Positions 1-6,229 of a stretch of 6,545 bases of DNA are shown here, piece after piece. The notes under the pieces were generated by a model. The model saw only the letters and a list, made by a program, of their open reading frames with translations. It was not told the origin of the DNA and made no database searches. Origin of the DNA: Rhodobacter sp. (GTDB taxonomy: Bacteria > Pseudomonadota > Alphaproteobacteria > Rhodobacterales > Rhodobacteraceae); NCBI GenBank assembly GCA_013824045.1, contig PNND01000025.1, positions 1 to 6,545 of the forward strand. The letters run 5' to 3'. Every line of letters begins with the position of its first letter. Position 1 is the stretch's first letter. The position numbers were made by a program, and so were the translations under genes.

Positions 1-543
1 ATCGTGGCCCTGCCCCTGTCCTTCATCGCCGCGCGGAACTTTATGCCGCTGGGCATCTTCCGCGGCACCATCCGCCGCATCTTCGACTTCGTCCGTGGCG
101 TCGACGGGCTGATCTGGACCATCATCCTGTCGCGCGCCTTCGGGCCGGGGCCGATGACCGGGGCCATTGCCATTGCCATCACCGATGCGGGCAGCTTCGG
201 CAAGACCTTCTCTGAAGCGCTGGAAAACATCGACGAAAAGCAGGTCGAAGGCATCCGCTCCACCGGCGCGAACGCCACGCAGCGCGCCCGTTTTGGCGTC
301 ATGCCGCAACTCATGCCCGTGATCCTTGCGCAGGTGCTTTATTACCTCGAGTCCAACACCCGCAGCGCAACCATCATCGGGGCCATCGTCGGGGGCGGCA
401 TCGGCCTGCTGCTGACGCAGGCCATCATCACCCAGAAGGACTGGGAAGAAGTCGCCTATTACATGGTGCTGATCATCCTCATGGTCATGGCGATGGACAG
501 CTTCTCGGGCTGGCTGCGGCGCAAGCTGATCAAGGGCGAATGA
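1..543 (+). CDS. phnE: Phosphonate ABC transporter permease PhnE, C-terminal part (5' end outside window)
   Basis: Inner-membrane permease of the PhnCDE-type importer that brings phosphonates into the cytoplasm. The reading frame is open from the first base (ATC, then GTG), so this is an internal part of the gene; about 180 residues remain of a protein usually near 260-290. The sequence shows hydrophobic segments alternating with loops. A clear ABC-permease EAA loop lies at roughly bases 208-320, reading EALENIDEKQVEGIRSTGAN and then an ARFGVMPQLMP segment; this loop contacts the ATPase PhnC. Glycine-rich and isoleucine-rich membrane segments follow (near 370-425 and 455-500), and the protein ends in a basic cytoplasmic tail (RRKLIKGE). 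The EAA-loop wording is very close to E. coli PhnE as I recall it. Many alphaproteobacteria carry two phnE copies, and the fragment does not show which one this is. The gene leads directly into the acetyltransferase gene 7 bp downstream, so the two are probably cotranscribed. Confidence 0.93.
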   Translation: MVALPLSFIAARNFMPLGIFRGTIRRIFDFVRGVDGLIWTIILSRAFGPGPMTGAIAIAITDAGSFGKTFSEALENIDEKQVEGIRSTGANATQRARFGVMPQLMPVILAQVLYYLESNTRSATIIGAIVGGGIGLLLTQAIITQKDWEEVAYYMVLIILMVMAMDSFSGWLRRKLIKGE

Positions 544-550
544 CACGAAC

Positions 551-1168
551 ATGCCCAAGCTTTCCCCTGATGCGCCCTTCCTTCATCCCGACACGCAGAT
601 CGTGAACTGCACGTTCGGGGCCTATGTCGAAATCGGCCAAGGCGCGCGGTTGCAGAACACGACGTTCGAGGATTACTCTTATTGTGATCGGCTTGCCGAC
701 ATCGCCAACACGACCGTCGGCCGCTTTTCCAACATCGCGGCGCTGACGCGGATCGGGCCGACGGACCATCCCTTTACCCACGCCGCGCAGCATCATTTCC
801 TGTATCGGTCCAGCTACTATTGGGACGATGCAGAGGATGACCCCAGCTTCTTTGCCGCACGCGCGGCGCGGCGCACCACGCTGGGGGCGGATTGCTGGAT
901 CGGCCATGGCGCGATCATCAAACCCGAAGTGACAGTGGGCATCGGCGCGATTGTTGCGTCGGGCGCAGTGGTGACGCGGGATGTATCGCCCTTTGCCATC
1001 GTGGCGGGCGTTCCGGCGCAGCCGGTTCGGTCACGGTTTCCGGATGCGGTGATCGACCGACTGCTGGCGCTGGCCTGGTGGGATTGGGACCATGCGCGCC
1101 TGCGCGGCGCACTGGCAGATTTCCGGGTGATGAAGGCAGAGGCGTTTCTGGAGCGCTACGGCGGATAG
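551..1168 (+). CDS. Phosphonate-metabolism hexapeptide-repeat (left-handed beta-helix) acetyltransferase
   Basis: A 205-residue protein of the transferase hexapeptide-repeat family found in phn clusters (the TIGR03308-type family, related to xenobiotic/chloramphenicol acetyltransferases). It is not related to the GNAT-fold PhnO of E. coli. Short hexapeptide turns run from about residue 17 to 70. A histidine-rich active-site-like loop follows at about 72-91 (DHPFTHAAQHHFLYRSSYYW), where His73, His77, His81 and His82 are candidates for the catalytic base. A second run of hexapeptide repeats covers about 108-160 (TLGADCWIGHGAII, VGIGAIVASGAVV, and a VAGVPAQPVR cap). It presumably uses acetyl-CoA and acts as a trimer, as this fold usually does. 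The substrate is not shown by the sequence; acetylation of an aminoalkylphosphonate is plausible from context. The ATG at 551 has only a distant AGGG (533-536), so translation may depend on ribosomes finishing phnE. The gene ends one base from the convergent phnM stop. Confidence 0.9.
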   Translation: MPKLSPDAPFLHPDTQIVNCTFGAYVEIGQGARLQNTTFEDYSYCDRLADIANTTVGRFSNIAALTRIGPTDHPFTHAAQHHFLYRSSYYWDDAEDDPSFFAARAARRTTLGADCWIGHGAIIKPEVTVGIGAIVASGAVVTRDVSPFAIVAGVPAQPVRSRFPDAVIDRLLALAWWDWDHARLRGALADFRVMKAEAFLERYGG

Positions 1169-1180
1169 GCTATTCCGCCG
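1159..1180. terminator. Inverted repeat spanning both convergent stop codons; possible bidirectional terminator or pause hairpin
   Basis: CGGCGGA at 1159-1165 is perfectly complementary to TCCGCCG at 1174-1180, a 7-bp GC-rich stem. The 8-base loop contains the TAG stop of the acetyltransferase gene (1166-1168) and the reverse-complement stop of phnM (1170-1172). There is no T-run after the stem on either strand, so a classical intrinsic terminator is not supported. It could act as a pause or 3'-end-stabilising hairpin, or be a by-product of the two coding ends. Confidence 0.35.
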
Positions 1181-2354
1181 CCATGCGGGCAGCGGTGGAG
1201 ACCGCGCAGAACCGCGCCGCCGCCTCTCCCGACAGATGCGCCATGCGGCCACCGGCGATAACCATCTCGATGGCGCGGCTGTCGCGGTGGACGGCGACCA
1301 GATCGGCGCGCAGGCCGGAGTCCAGAACGCCCCGGTCCACAAGCCCCAGCACCTGCGCCGGGCCTTCCGACACGAGCCGCCAAGCGGAAGCGAGCGGCAG
1401 GATGCCCTGATCGACCAGCGCCCAAACGGCGAGCGGCAAGGCGGGGATGTGGTAATCCGACACCAGCGCATCGCAGAGCCCGTCGCGGATAAGCTCCACA
1501 GCGGCGATGTTGCCGGCCTGTGACCCGCCACGCACGACGTTGGGCGCACCCATGATGACCGGATCGCCTGCGGCGCGGGCGGCGGCGGCTGCGCGGCGGG
1601 TGGTCGGGAATTCGGCCACCTTTGCCCCGATCATGCGGTAAACCTCGCGCGTTTCGGCATCGGGGTCGTCATGGCTGCCATAGGTTACCCCCAGCCGGTC
1701 GAAAGCGCCTGCCATCATGCACAAAGCGCGCGGAACATCGCGGGCCTTGGCGCGGGCGGCCTCCATCCGGGTGAGCAACTGAACCTCTGTCAGGCCCGCC
1801 TTGCGCGCCCAGTGGCCGAAACCATCGGGGTTGCGGCGGTGCATCTGGAAGCCTTCCTCCAGATGATCGTTGAACACCACATAACCAACGCGGAACTGTT
1901 CCACCGCAGCGATCAGGCGGGGGACGGCATCGACAAGATGGGTTTCGGCGCGGATCTGCACCCGGAGATCGACCAGCGCGGTTTGGCGGAACTCCTGCAC
2001 GGCGGACATCACGGCCTCGGCGTGGTCGGGGCCGCGAAAGCCGCCCTCCCAGCTCCAGCTTTGGGCGAGGAAGGCGGTGGTGACGCCATGCGCCGCCGCC
2101 TCACGCGCGGTAGAGGCAAGGCCATCCATCAGGGGAAAAGGGGCCGAGGGGCGGGGGAACATCTGCCGTTCAAAGCCATCGCCATGCAGGTCGATGATGC
2201 CGGGGAGAAGCCAGTAACCCGACAGGTCCACCTCTGCGCCGCCCGGCAGATCGACGATCTGACCATGGCTTATGCCAACCGCACGGGCGTCAAAGGCATC
2301 GCCTGTCAGGACATCCGCGCCGACAAGACGCAAGGGGGGCAGGAAGGGGGGCAT
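1170..2354 (-). CDS. phnM: PhnM, alpha-D-ribose 1-methylphosphonate 5-triphosphate diphosphatase (amidohydrolase superfamily)
   Basis: A metal-dependent hydrolase of 394 residues (E. coli PhnM is about 378). It removes pyrophosphate from 5-triphosphoribosyl 1-phosphonate to give the 5-phosphate substrate of PhnJ. A short beta domain with the WLLPGIIDLHGDGFERQ metal motif (His57, Asp59) precedes the barrel. Further conserved parts are R-x-E-T-H at 135-139, GSHDD at 226-230 (His228), EFPTT at 248-252, the long signature IMGAPNVVRGGSQAGNIAA at 267-285, and LVSDYH at 297-302 with the barrel-end Asp300. A GLRADLV return to the beta domain follows. The first metal motif is HGDGFE where E. coli has HTDNL, the variant I associate with Rhodobacterales. 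The ATG at 2354 was chosen because GAGAGG lies 4 nt upstream; a GTG at 2366 would add four residues. It follows phnF by 62 bp on the same strand, with no clear terminator between, so it probably shares the phnF transcript. Confidence 0.95.
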   Translation of the reverse strand: MPPFLPPLRLVGADVLTGDAFDARAVGISHGQIVDLPGGAEVDLSGYWLLPGIIDLHGDGFERQMFPRPSAPFPLMDGLASTAREAAAHGVTTAFLAQSWSWEGGFRGPDHAEAVMSAVQEFRQTALVDLRVQIRAETHLVDAVPRLIAAVEQFRVGYVVFNDHLEEGFQMHRRNPDGFGHWARKAGLTEVQLLTRMEAARAKARDVPRALCMMAGAFDRLGVTYGSHDDPDAETREVYRMIGAKVAEFPTTRRAAAAARAAGDPVIMGAPNVVRGGSQAGNIAAVELIRDGLCDALVSDYHIPALPLAVWALVDQGILPLASAWRLVSEGPAQVLGLVDRGVLDSGLRADLVAVHRDSRAIEMVIAGGRMAHLSGEAAARFCAVSTAARMAAE

Positions 2355-2416
2355 GACACCTCTCACGGTTCAAATGCCCTGTGGATAACCTTCGCCTGCA
2401 ACGGGGGTGTGACAGG

Positions 2417-3127
2417 TCAGGCGGGATCAACTGTAAGTGTAATGCGATCCCCGGCGAACCATGTGGTACCGTATTCGATGGGTACCCCGGCCGCGTCGAC
2501 ATTGATGGCGACGGTGCGCAGGACAGGTGCGCCTTCCTTGATCTGCAGGGCAAGCGCCAGCATCGGCTTTGCCGCCTTGGCCGTGAGCCGTGTGGAGGCG
2601 CGGGTGTAGTCTGGCACACCACAGGCGGCGAGGGCGGCGGTAATAGAGCCTGACCCCTGAAGCAGGTCGGGAAGGTTTGGAAAGCGGGCGGCGGGGAAGA
2701 TCGACCGGAACATTGCGAGCGGTTGGTCATCGGCGAGCGACACGCCTTCGACGACATGCACCTTTGCGCCCGCGGGCAGCGACAGCTGGGCGGCTTCAAC
2801 CGTGTCGGCGGGGCGGGTTTCAAGCCGTGTCAGGCGGCGGGATGGTGTCATGCCCGCTGCGGTGACGGCCTGATGGAACCGCACGCGGCGGCCAAGCGGG
2901 TAATCGGTCGCGCGGCCAGTGACGAAGACGCCTGCACCGCGGCGGGATTGGACTAGGCCGGCCTCGGCCAGCGCGGAAAGCGCGTGGCGCACGGTGTGGC
3001 GGTTGACGCCGAAGCGGGCGGACAGTTCCGCCTCGGTCGGCAGGCGACCACCCGGAGGGACATGGCCCCGCGCGATTTCGGCCTGCAACGTGGCCGCGAT
3101 TTCCCGCCAGATGGATGACCGGGCCAT
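2417..3127 (-). CDS. phnF: PhnF, GntR/HutC-family transcriptional repressor of the phn genes
   Basis: A cytoplasmic DNA-binding regulator of 236 residues, the usual length for the HutC subfamily. Residues 5-69 form a GntR winged helix-turn-helix: IWREIAATLQAEIARG, then the hallmark LPTEAELSARFGVNRHTVRHAL at 29-50, and the wing RRGAGVFV at 62-69. Residues from about 85 to 232 form a UTRA effector domain (KVHVVEGVSLADDQPLAMFR, and near the end GVPIEYGTTWFAGDRITL). The family commonly represses phosphonate genes until phosphate is scarce or a ligand is bound; the ligand is not deducible here. The ATG at 3127 is preferred because AGGAGG (3137 to 3132) sits 4 nt upstream; the ATG at 3142 would put that site inside the gene. 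It is divergent from phnG across a 105-bp gap that holds likely operator sequence, which suggests autoregulation and control of the core operon. Confidence 0.93.
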   Translation of the reverse strand: MARSSIWREIAATLQAEIARGHVPPGGRLPTEAELSARFGVNRHTVRHALSALAEAGLVQSRRGAGVFVTGRATDYPLGRRVRFHQAVTAAGMTPSRRLTRLETRPADTVEAAQLSLPAGAKVHVVEGVSLADDQPLAMFRSIFPAARFPNLPDLLQGSGSITAALAACGVPDYTRASTRLTAKAAKPMLALALQIKEGAPVLRTVAINVDAAGVPIEYGTTWFAGDRITLTVDPA

Positions 3128-3135
3128 CCGCCCTC

Positions 3136-3153
3136 CTGTCATGGAAGTTTCAC
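3136..3153 (+). promoter_or_regulatory. Possible Pho box (PhoB-binding direct repeat)
   Basis: CTGTCAT at 3136-3142 is a perfect Pho-box half-site by the known consensus. GTTTCAC follows 11 bases later (3147-3153), keeping the 7+4 spacing of PhoB direct repeats. The second half is degenerate. The element lies about 45 bases upstream of the candidate phnG -10 and overlaps the phnF ribosome binding site on the other strand, which is not the standard position. It is plausible because phn operons are classical Pho-regulon members, but unproven. Confidence 0.35.
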
Positions 3154-3173
3154 CAAAGCTTCGCACCATCGAC

Positions 3174-3203
3174 TCGACAGTGGCTGTATTGAATTTGTAT
3201 AGT
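3174..3203 (+). promoter_or_regulatory. Candidate sigma-70 promoter of phnGHIJK
   Basis: TCGACA at 3174-3179 (five of six bases of TTGACA) and TATAGT at 3198-3203 (five of six of TATAAT) are separated by 18 bases. The start of transcription would be near 3210, leaving a leader of about 23 bases before the phnG ATG. The -10 lies inside the tandem octamer repeat, so a repressor bound there would block it. Confidence 0.4.
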
Positions 3204-3210
3204 TGTATAG
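3195..3210. promoter_or_regulatory. Tandem octamer TTGTATAG x2, candidate PhnF operator
   Basis: TTGTATAG occurs twice with no spacer (3195-3202 and 3203-3210), and a related CTGTATTG lies at 3184-3191. GntR/HutC regulators often bind AT-rich sites with GTATA or TATAC half-sites, and this is the only such AT-rich block in an otherwise GC-rich window. On the minus strand the same bases give two TATACA hexamers (3209 to 3204 and 3201 to 3196), possible -10 elements for phnF; the second has TTGTCC (3222 to 3217) as a weak -35 with a short 15-base spacer. The position fits joint control of both divergent units. The direct rather than inverted arrangement is unusual for a dimeric GntR protein. Confidence 0.45.
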
Positions 3211-3232
3211 GATCATGGACAAGTGACAAAAG

Positions 3233-3685
3233 ATGTCTAGCCAAGCCACCGATACCTCTGAACGTCAGAATTGGATGGGCCTTTTGGCCCGCGCAAAAGC
3301 GACGCAATTGGCCGAGCTGATGCCCGACCCGCTGCCCGATCACAGCCTGTTGCGCGCACCCGAGATTGGCGCGGTGATGGTGCGCGGGCGGGCGGGGGCG
3401 ACGGGCGCGCCGTTCAATCTGGGCGAGATGACGGTGACGCGGTGCAGCTTGCGGCTGGCCTCGGGGGCGGTTGGCCATGCCGTCGTGCAGGGCCGGGGAC
3501 GGGATCACGCGCGGCGGGCGGCGGTGGTGGATGCGCTGATGCAAACAGGCGAGGCGGCAGGGGTTCGGGCGCGGGTGCTGGAGCCGCTGGCAGCGGCGGA
3601 AGAAACCGCGCGGCGGGACCGGGCCCAGAAGGCGGCGGCGACGAAGGTGGAGTTCTTCACCATGGTGCGGGGAGAGGACAAATGA
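3233..3685 (+). CDS. phnG: PhnG, C-P lyase core complex subunit
   Basis: A 150-residue protein, the same length as E. coli PhnG. It is a structural subunit of the cytoplasmic PhnGHIJ core complex and, with PhnI, PhnH and PhnL, is needed to move a phosphonate onto C1 of the ATP ribose in place of adenine. Recognisable family stretches are RQNWMGLLARA at 11-21, an RAPEIGAVMVRGRAGATG region at about 41-58, HAVVQGRGRDHA at about 82-93, VDALMQ, and the C-terminal VEFFTMVRGED. The match to RQHWM near the start of the E. coli protein supports the ATG at 3233, although no strong ribosome binding site precedes it and the predicted leader is short. It is the first gene of the core operon, and its stop overlaps the phnH start in ATGA after GGGGAGAGG (3669-3677). 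Confidence 0.95.
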   Translation: MSSQATDTSERQNWMGLLARAKATQLAELMPDPLPDHSLLRAPEIGAVMVRGRAGATGAPFNLGEMTVTRCSLRLASGAVGHAVVQGRGRDHARRAAVVDALMQTGEAAGVRARVLEPLAAAEETARRDRAQKAAATKVEFFTMVRGEDK

Positions 3686-4266
3686 CGGTTTCTGTGGACG
3701 GGGCCGACGCGCTTTCGGGCGGCTTTGCCGACCCGCCGATTGATGCCGCGCGCGCCTTCCGCGCCTGTCTGGACGTGATGGCACGGCCGGGGCGGATTGC
3801 GGAACTGGGCGGCGCAGTGCCGCCTGCACCGCTGTCTGTGGCGGCGGGGACATTGGCGCTGACGCTGCTGGATGGCACGACGCCGGTGCATCTGGCCGGG
3901 GCGCATGACACCGCAGCGGTGCGGGATTGGATCACCTTTCATATCGGCGCGCCTTTTGCCGGGGCCTCGGAGGCGGCCTTTGCCTTTGGAACATGGGATG
4001 CGCTGACCCCTGTGGATCGCTTTGCCATCGGGACGCCGGAGTATCCCGACCGGGCCTGCACGCTGATCGTGGAATGCGACGCGCTGGAGCCGCGCGGGGC
4101 GCGGTTGTCGGGGCCGGGGATCAAGGATGAGGCGTTTTTGTCGCTGCCCGAGGTGGCGGCCTTCCGCGCCAATCGGGCGCTGTTTCCGCTTGGGTTTGAT
4201 GCCTTTCTGACGGCGGGAACCCGCATTGCCGGATTGCCCCGGTCCACCATTGTGGAGGATGTCTGA
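3682..4266 (+). CDS. phnH: PhnH, C-P lyase core complex subunit
   Basis: A 194-residue protein, matching the usual length of PhnH. PhnH has a fold related to PLP-dependent transferases but lacks a cofactor site; it binds PhnJ in the PhnG2H2I2J2 complex. Family features seen are an N-terminal amphipathic stretch with AFRACLDVMARPGRI (25-39), a TLALTLLDGTTPVHL core, the LSGPGIKDEAFLSL segment about two thirds along, and the terminal FPLGFDAFLTAGTRIAGLPR motif ending TIVEDV. These align with the corresponding E. coli segments as I recall them. The start at 3682 is set by a strong GGAGAGG four bases upstream and a 4-bp overlap with phnG. Its stop overlaps the phnI start by one base (TGATG), so tight translational coupling is likely. 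Confidence 0.95.
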   Translation: MTVSVDGADALSGGFADPPIDAARAFRACLDVMARPGRIAELGGAVPPAPLSVAAGTLALTLLDGTTPVHLAGAHDTAAVRDWITFHIGAPFAGASEAAFAFGTWDALTPVDRFAIGTPEYPDRACTLIVECDALEPRGARLSGPGIKDEAFLSLPEVAAFRANRALFPLGFDAFLTAGTRIAGLPRSTIVEDV

Positions 4267-5354
4267 TGTATGTGGCGGTAAAGGGTGGCGAGCGCGCCAT
4301 CGACAATGCCCATGCCTGGCTGGCCGAAGAGCGGCGGGGCGATCCTGCAGTGGCGGAACTCACCACCGCACAGATCCGCGAGCAGTTGCGGCTGGCGGTG
4401 AACCGCGTGATGGCAGAGGGGTCGCTTTATGACCTCGATCTTGCGGCGCTGGCGATCAAGCAGGCGCGGGGCGATCTGATCGAGGCGGTGTTCCTGATCC
4501 GCGCCTATCGCACCACCCTGCCCCGGCATGGCGTGTCACTTCCCGTGGAGACGGCGCAGATGGCGGTGACGCGGCGGATCAGCGCGACCTTCAAGGATGC
4601 GCCGGGCGGGCAGGTGCTGGGGCCGACCTTTGACTACACGCACCGCCTGCTGGATTTCACGCTGGAGGCGAATGGCGAGGCCCCGGTTGCACTGCGTGCG
4701 CCGGCGATGGCGGCGGCGGTGCCGCATATCACATCCTTTCTGAACCGGGACGGGATGATTGAAGAAGCACCGCATGACGACACACCGCCGCCCGACTTGA
4801 CGCGTGAGCCGATGGAATTGCCCGCGTCGCGGGCCACGCGGTTGCAGGCGATTGCGCGGGGGGATGAGGGGTTCATCCTGTCGATGGCCTACTCCACCCA
4901 GCGGGGTTACGGGCGGACGCATGCCTTTGTGGGCGAGTTGCGGATCGGGATGGTGGACGTGGAGATGGAGGTTCCCGAACTGGGGTTCGCCATTTGCATC
5001 GGTGAGATCGAGTTGACGGAATGCGAGACGGTGAACCAGTTCAAGGGTTCACGCACCGAGCCGCCGCAATTCACGCGCGGCTATGGGCTGACCTTTGGGC
5101 AGAATGAGCGCAAGTCGATTGCAATGAGCCTGGTGGACCGGGCGCTGCGCTGGAAGGAGCTGGGCGAGGATTACACCGGAGCGCCTGCGCAGGATGAGGA
5201 ATTCGTGCTGATGCATGCCGACAATGTGCAGGCGACCGGGTTTCTGGAGCATATCAAGCTGCCGCATTACGTGGATTTCCAGAGCGAGTTGGAACTGGTG
5301 CGCAAACTGCGGGCCGAGGTTGCAGCAAGCGCGATGCAGGAGGCGGCAGAATGA
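4266..5354 (+). CDS. phnI: PhnI, C-P lyase core complex subunit (ATP/GTP nucleosidase activity)
   Basis: A 362-residue protein, slightly longer than E. coli PhnI (354). Alone, E. coli PhnI removes the purine from ATP or GTP; with PhnG, PhnH and PhnL it forms 5-triphosphoribosyl 1-phosphonate. The N-terminus MYVAVKGGERAIDNAHAW is nearly the E. coli sequence. Further hallmarks are ALAIKQARGD and FLIRAYRTTL at about 60-80, LGPTFDYTHRLLDFTL at about 119-134, RGDEGFILSMAYSTQRGYGR at about 198-217, and TRGYGLTFGQNERK at about 269-282. Near the end, EEFVLMHADNVQATGF is followed by EHIKLPHYVDF. His329 and His334 correspond to the E. coli pair (328/333) that binds a metal near the PhnJ active site. 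The less conserved stretch at about 145-185 accounts for the extra length. GGAGG (4254-4258) lies 7 nt before the ATG, and the 3' end overlaps phnJ by 4 bp. Confidence 0.96.
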   Translation: MYVAVKGGERAIDNAHAWLAEERRGDPAVAELTTAQIREQLRLAVNRVMAEGSLYDLDLAALAIKQARGDLIEAVFLIRAYRTTLPRHGVSLPVETAQMAVTRRISATFKDAPGGQVLGPTFDYTHRLLDFTLEANGEAPVALRAPAMAAAVPHITSFLNRDGMIEEAPHDDTPPPDLTREPMELPASRATRLQAIARGDEGFILSMAYSTQRGYGRTHAFVGELRIGMVDVEMEVPELGFAICIGEIELTECETVNQFKGSRTEPPQFTRGYGLTFGQNERKSIAMSLVDRALRWKELGEDYTGAPAQDEEFVLMHADNVQATGFLEHIKLPHYVDFQSELELVRKLRAEVAASAMQEAAE

Positions 5355-6229
5355 CCGACCAAGCCTATAACTTCGCCTATCTGGATGAGCAGACCAAGCG
5401 GATGATCCGCCGTGCGATCCTGAAGGGGGTGGCGGTGCCGGGCTATCAGGTGCCCTTTGCCAGCCGCGAAATGCCCATGCCTTACGGCTGGGGCACGGGC
5501 GGGGTGCAGGTGACGGCGGCCTGCCTGACGCCCGAGGATGTGCTGAAGGTGATCGATCAGGGCGCGGATGACACCACCAATGCCGTATCGATCCGCAAGT
5601 TCTTTCAGCGCACCGCCGGGGTAGCGACGACCGAGGCGACCGGGGAGGCCACGCTGATCCAGACCCGCCACCGCATCCCCGAAGCGCCGCTTACCGAGGA
5701 CCAGATCCTTGTCTATCAGGTGCCGATCCCGGAACCGCTGCGGTTTTTGGAGCCGCGCGAGACGGAAACGCGGAAGATGCACAGCCTTGAGGAATATGGG
5801 CTGATGCATGTGAAGCTTTATGAGGACATCGCGCGGCATGGCCATATTGCCACCGCCTATGCCTATCCGGTGAAGGTGGAGGGGCGCTATGTGATGGACC
5901 CGTCGCCCATCCCGCGCTTTGACAATCCGAAACTGTCGGATTGCCCGGCGCTGCAACTGTTCGGCGCGGGGCGGGAGCAGCGCATCTATGCGCTGCCGCC
6001 CTATACACAGGCCGTGAGTCTGGATTTCGAGGATCACCCGTTTGAGGCATCGAAAGCGCCGCATGACTGCGATCTATGCGGGGCGTCGGACAGCTATCTG
6101 GATGAGGTCATCACCGATGATCAGGGCGGGCGCATGTTTGTCTGTTCTGACACCGATCATTGCCGCTGCCGTCGCGAGGCGGGGCATGTGGGGCGGTTGG
6201 GGACGCCGATCACAGAGGGGGTTTCCTGA
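5351..6229 (+). CDS. phnJ: PhnJ, radical-SAM C-P lyase (alpha-D-ribose 1-methylphosphonate 5-phosphate C-P lyase)
   Basis: The catalytic subunit that cleaves the carbon-phosphorus bond by radical chemistry, yielding 5-phosphoribosyl 1,2-cyclic phosphate and the hydrocarbon (methane from methylphosphonate). It has 292 residues against 281 in E. coli. The key residues are present: the cluster-binding Cys240-X2-Cys243-X21-Cys265, the downstream Cys271 equivalent to the E. coli thiyl-radical Cys272, and Gly31 in VPGYQVPF, equivalent to the glycyl-radical Gly32. The N-terminal YNFAYLDEQTKRMIRRAILK and REMPMPYGWGTGG, the central DQGADDTTNAVSIR, and the LQLFGAGRE blocks are almost invariant in the family. 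The protein carries an extra Cys273 and an 11-residue longer tail. AGGAGG (5338-5343) lies 7 nt before the ATG. Its stop shares TGATG with phnK. The enzyme appears intact. Confidence 0.97.
   Translation: MTDQAYNFAYLDEQTKRMIRRAILKGVAVPGYQVPFASREMPMPYGWGTGGVQVTAACLTPEDVLKVIDQGADDTTNAVSIRKFFQRTAGVATTEATGEATLIQTRHRIPEAPLTEDQILVYQVPIPEPLRFLEPRETETRKMHSLEEYGLMHVKLYEDIARHGHIATAYAYPVKVEGRYVMDPSPIPRFDNPKLSDCPALQLFGAGREQRIYALPPYTQAVSLDFEDHPFEASKAPHDCDLCGASDSYLDEVITDDQGGRMFVCSDTDHCRCRREAGHVGRLGTPITEGVS

Noticed and set aside
2398..2415. CTGTCAC on the minus strand in the phnF-phnM gap as a Pho box
   Set aside because: The second half-site at the required 11-base offset (CCGTTGC) does not match, so only a single chance half-site is present.
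1671..2609. Long open frame on the + strand (over 300 codons)
   Set aside because: It lies antisense to phnM and the end of phnF, crosses their gap, has no family-like motifs and is explained by GC-rich codon bias on the real strand.
3271..3681. Upstream extension of the phnH frame across phnG
   Set aside because: The extension is Gly/Ala/Arg-rich shadow translation of phnG. The ATG at 3682 has a strong ribosome binding site and gives the normal PhnH length.
3128..3853. The phnF frame stays open far upstream on the minus strand, giving a possible 478-residue protein
   Set aside because: The extension runs antisense through phnG and is Arg/Pro-rich. The GntR domain starts just after the ATG at 3127, which has its own AGGAGG.
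5267..6064. Long minus-strand open frame opposite phnJ (265 codons)
   Set aside because: It is antisense to a strongly conserved gene, is His/Arg/Leu-rich as expected for a mirror frame, and has no recognisable domain.
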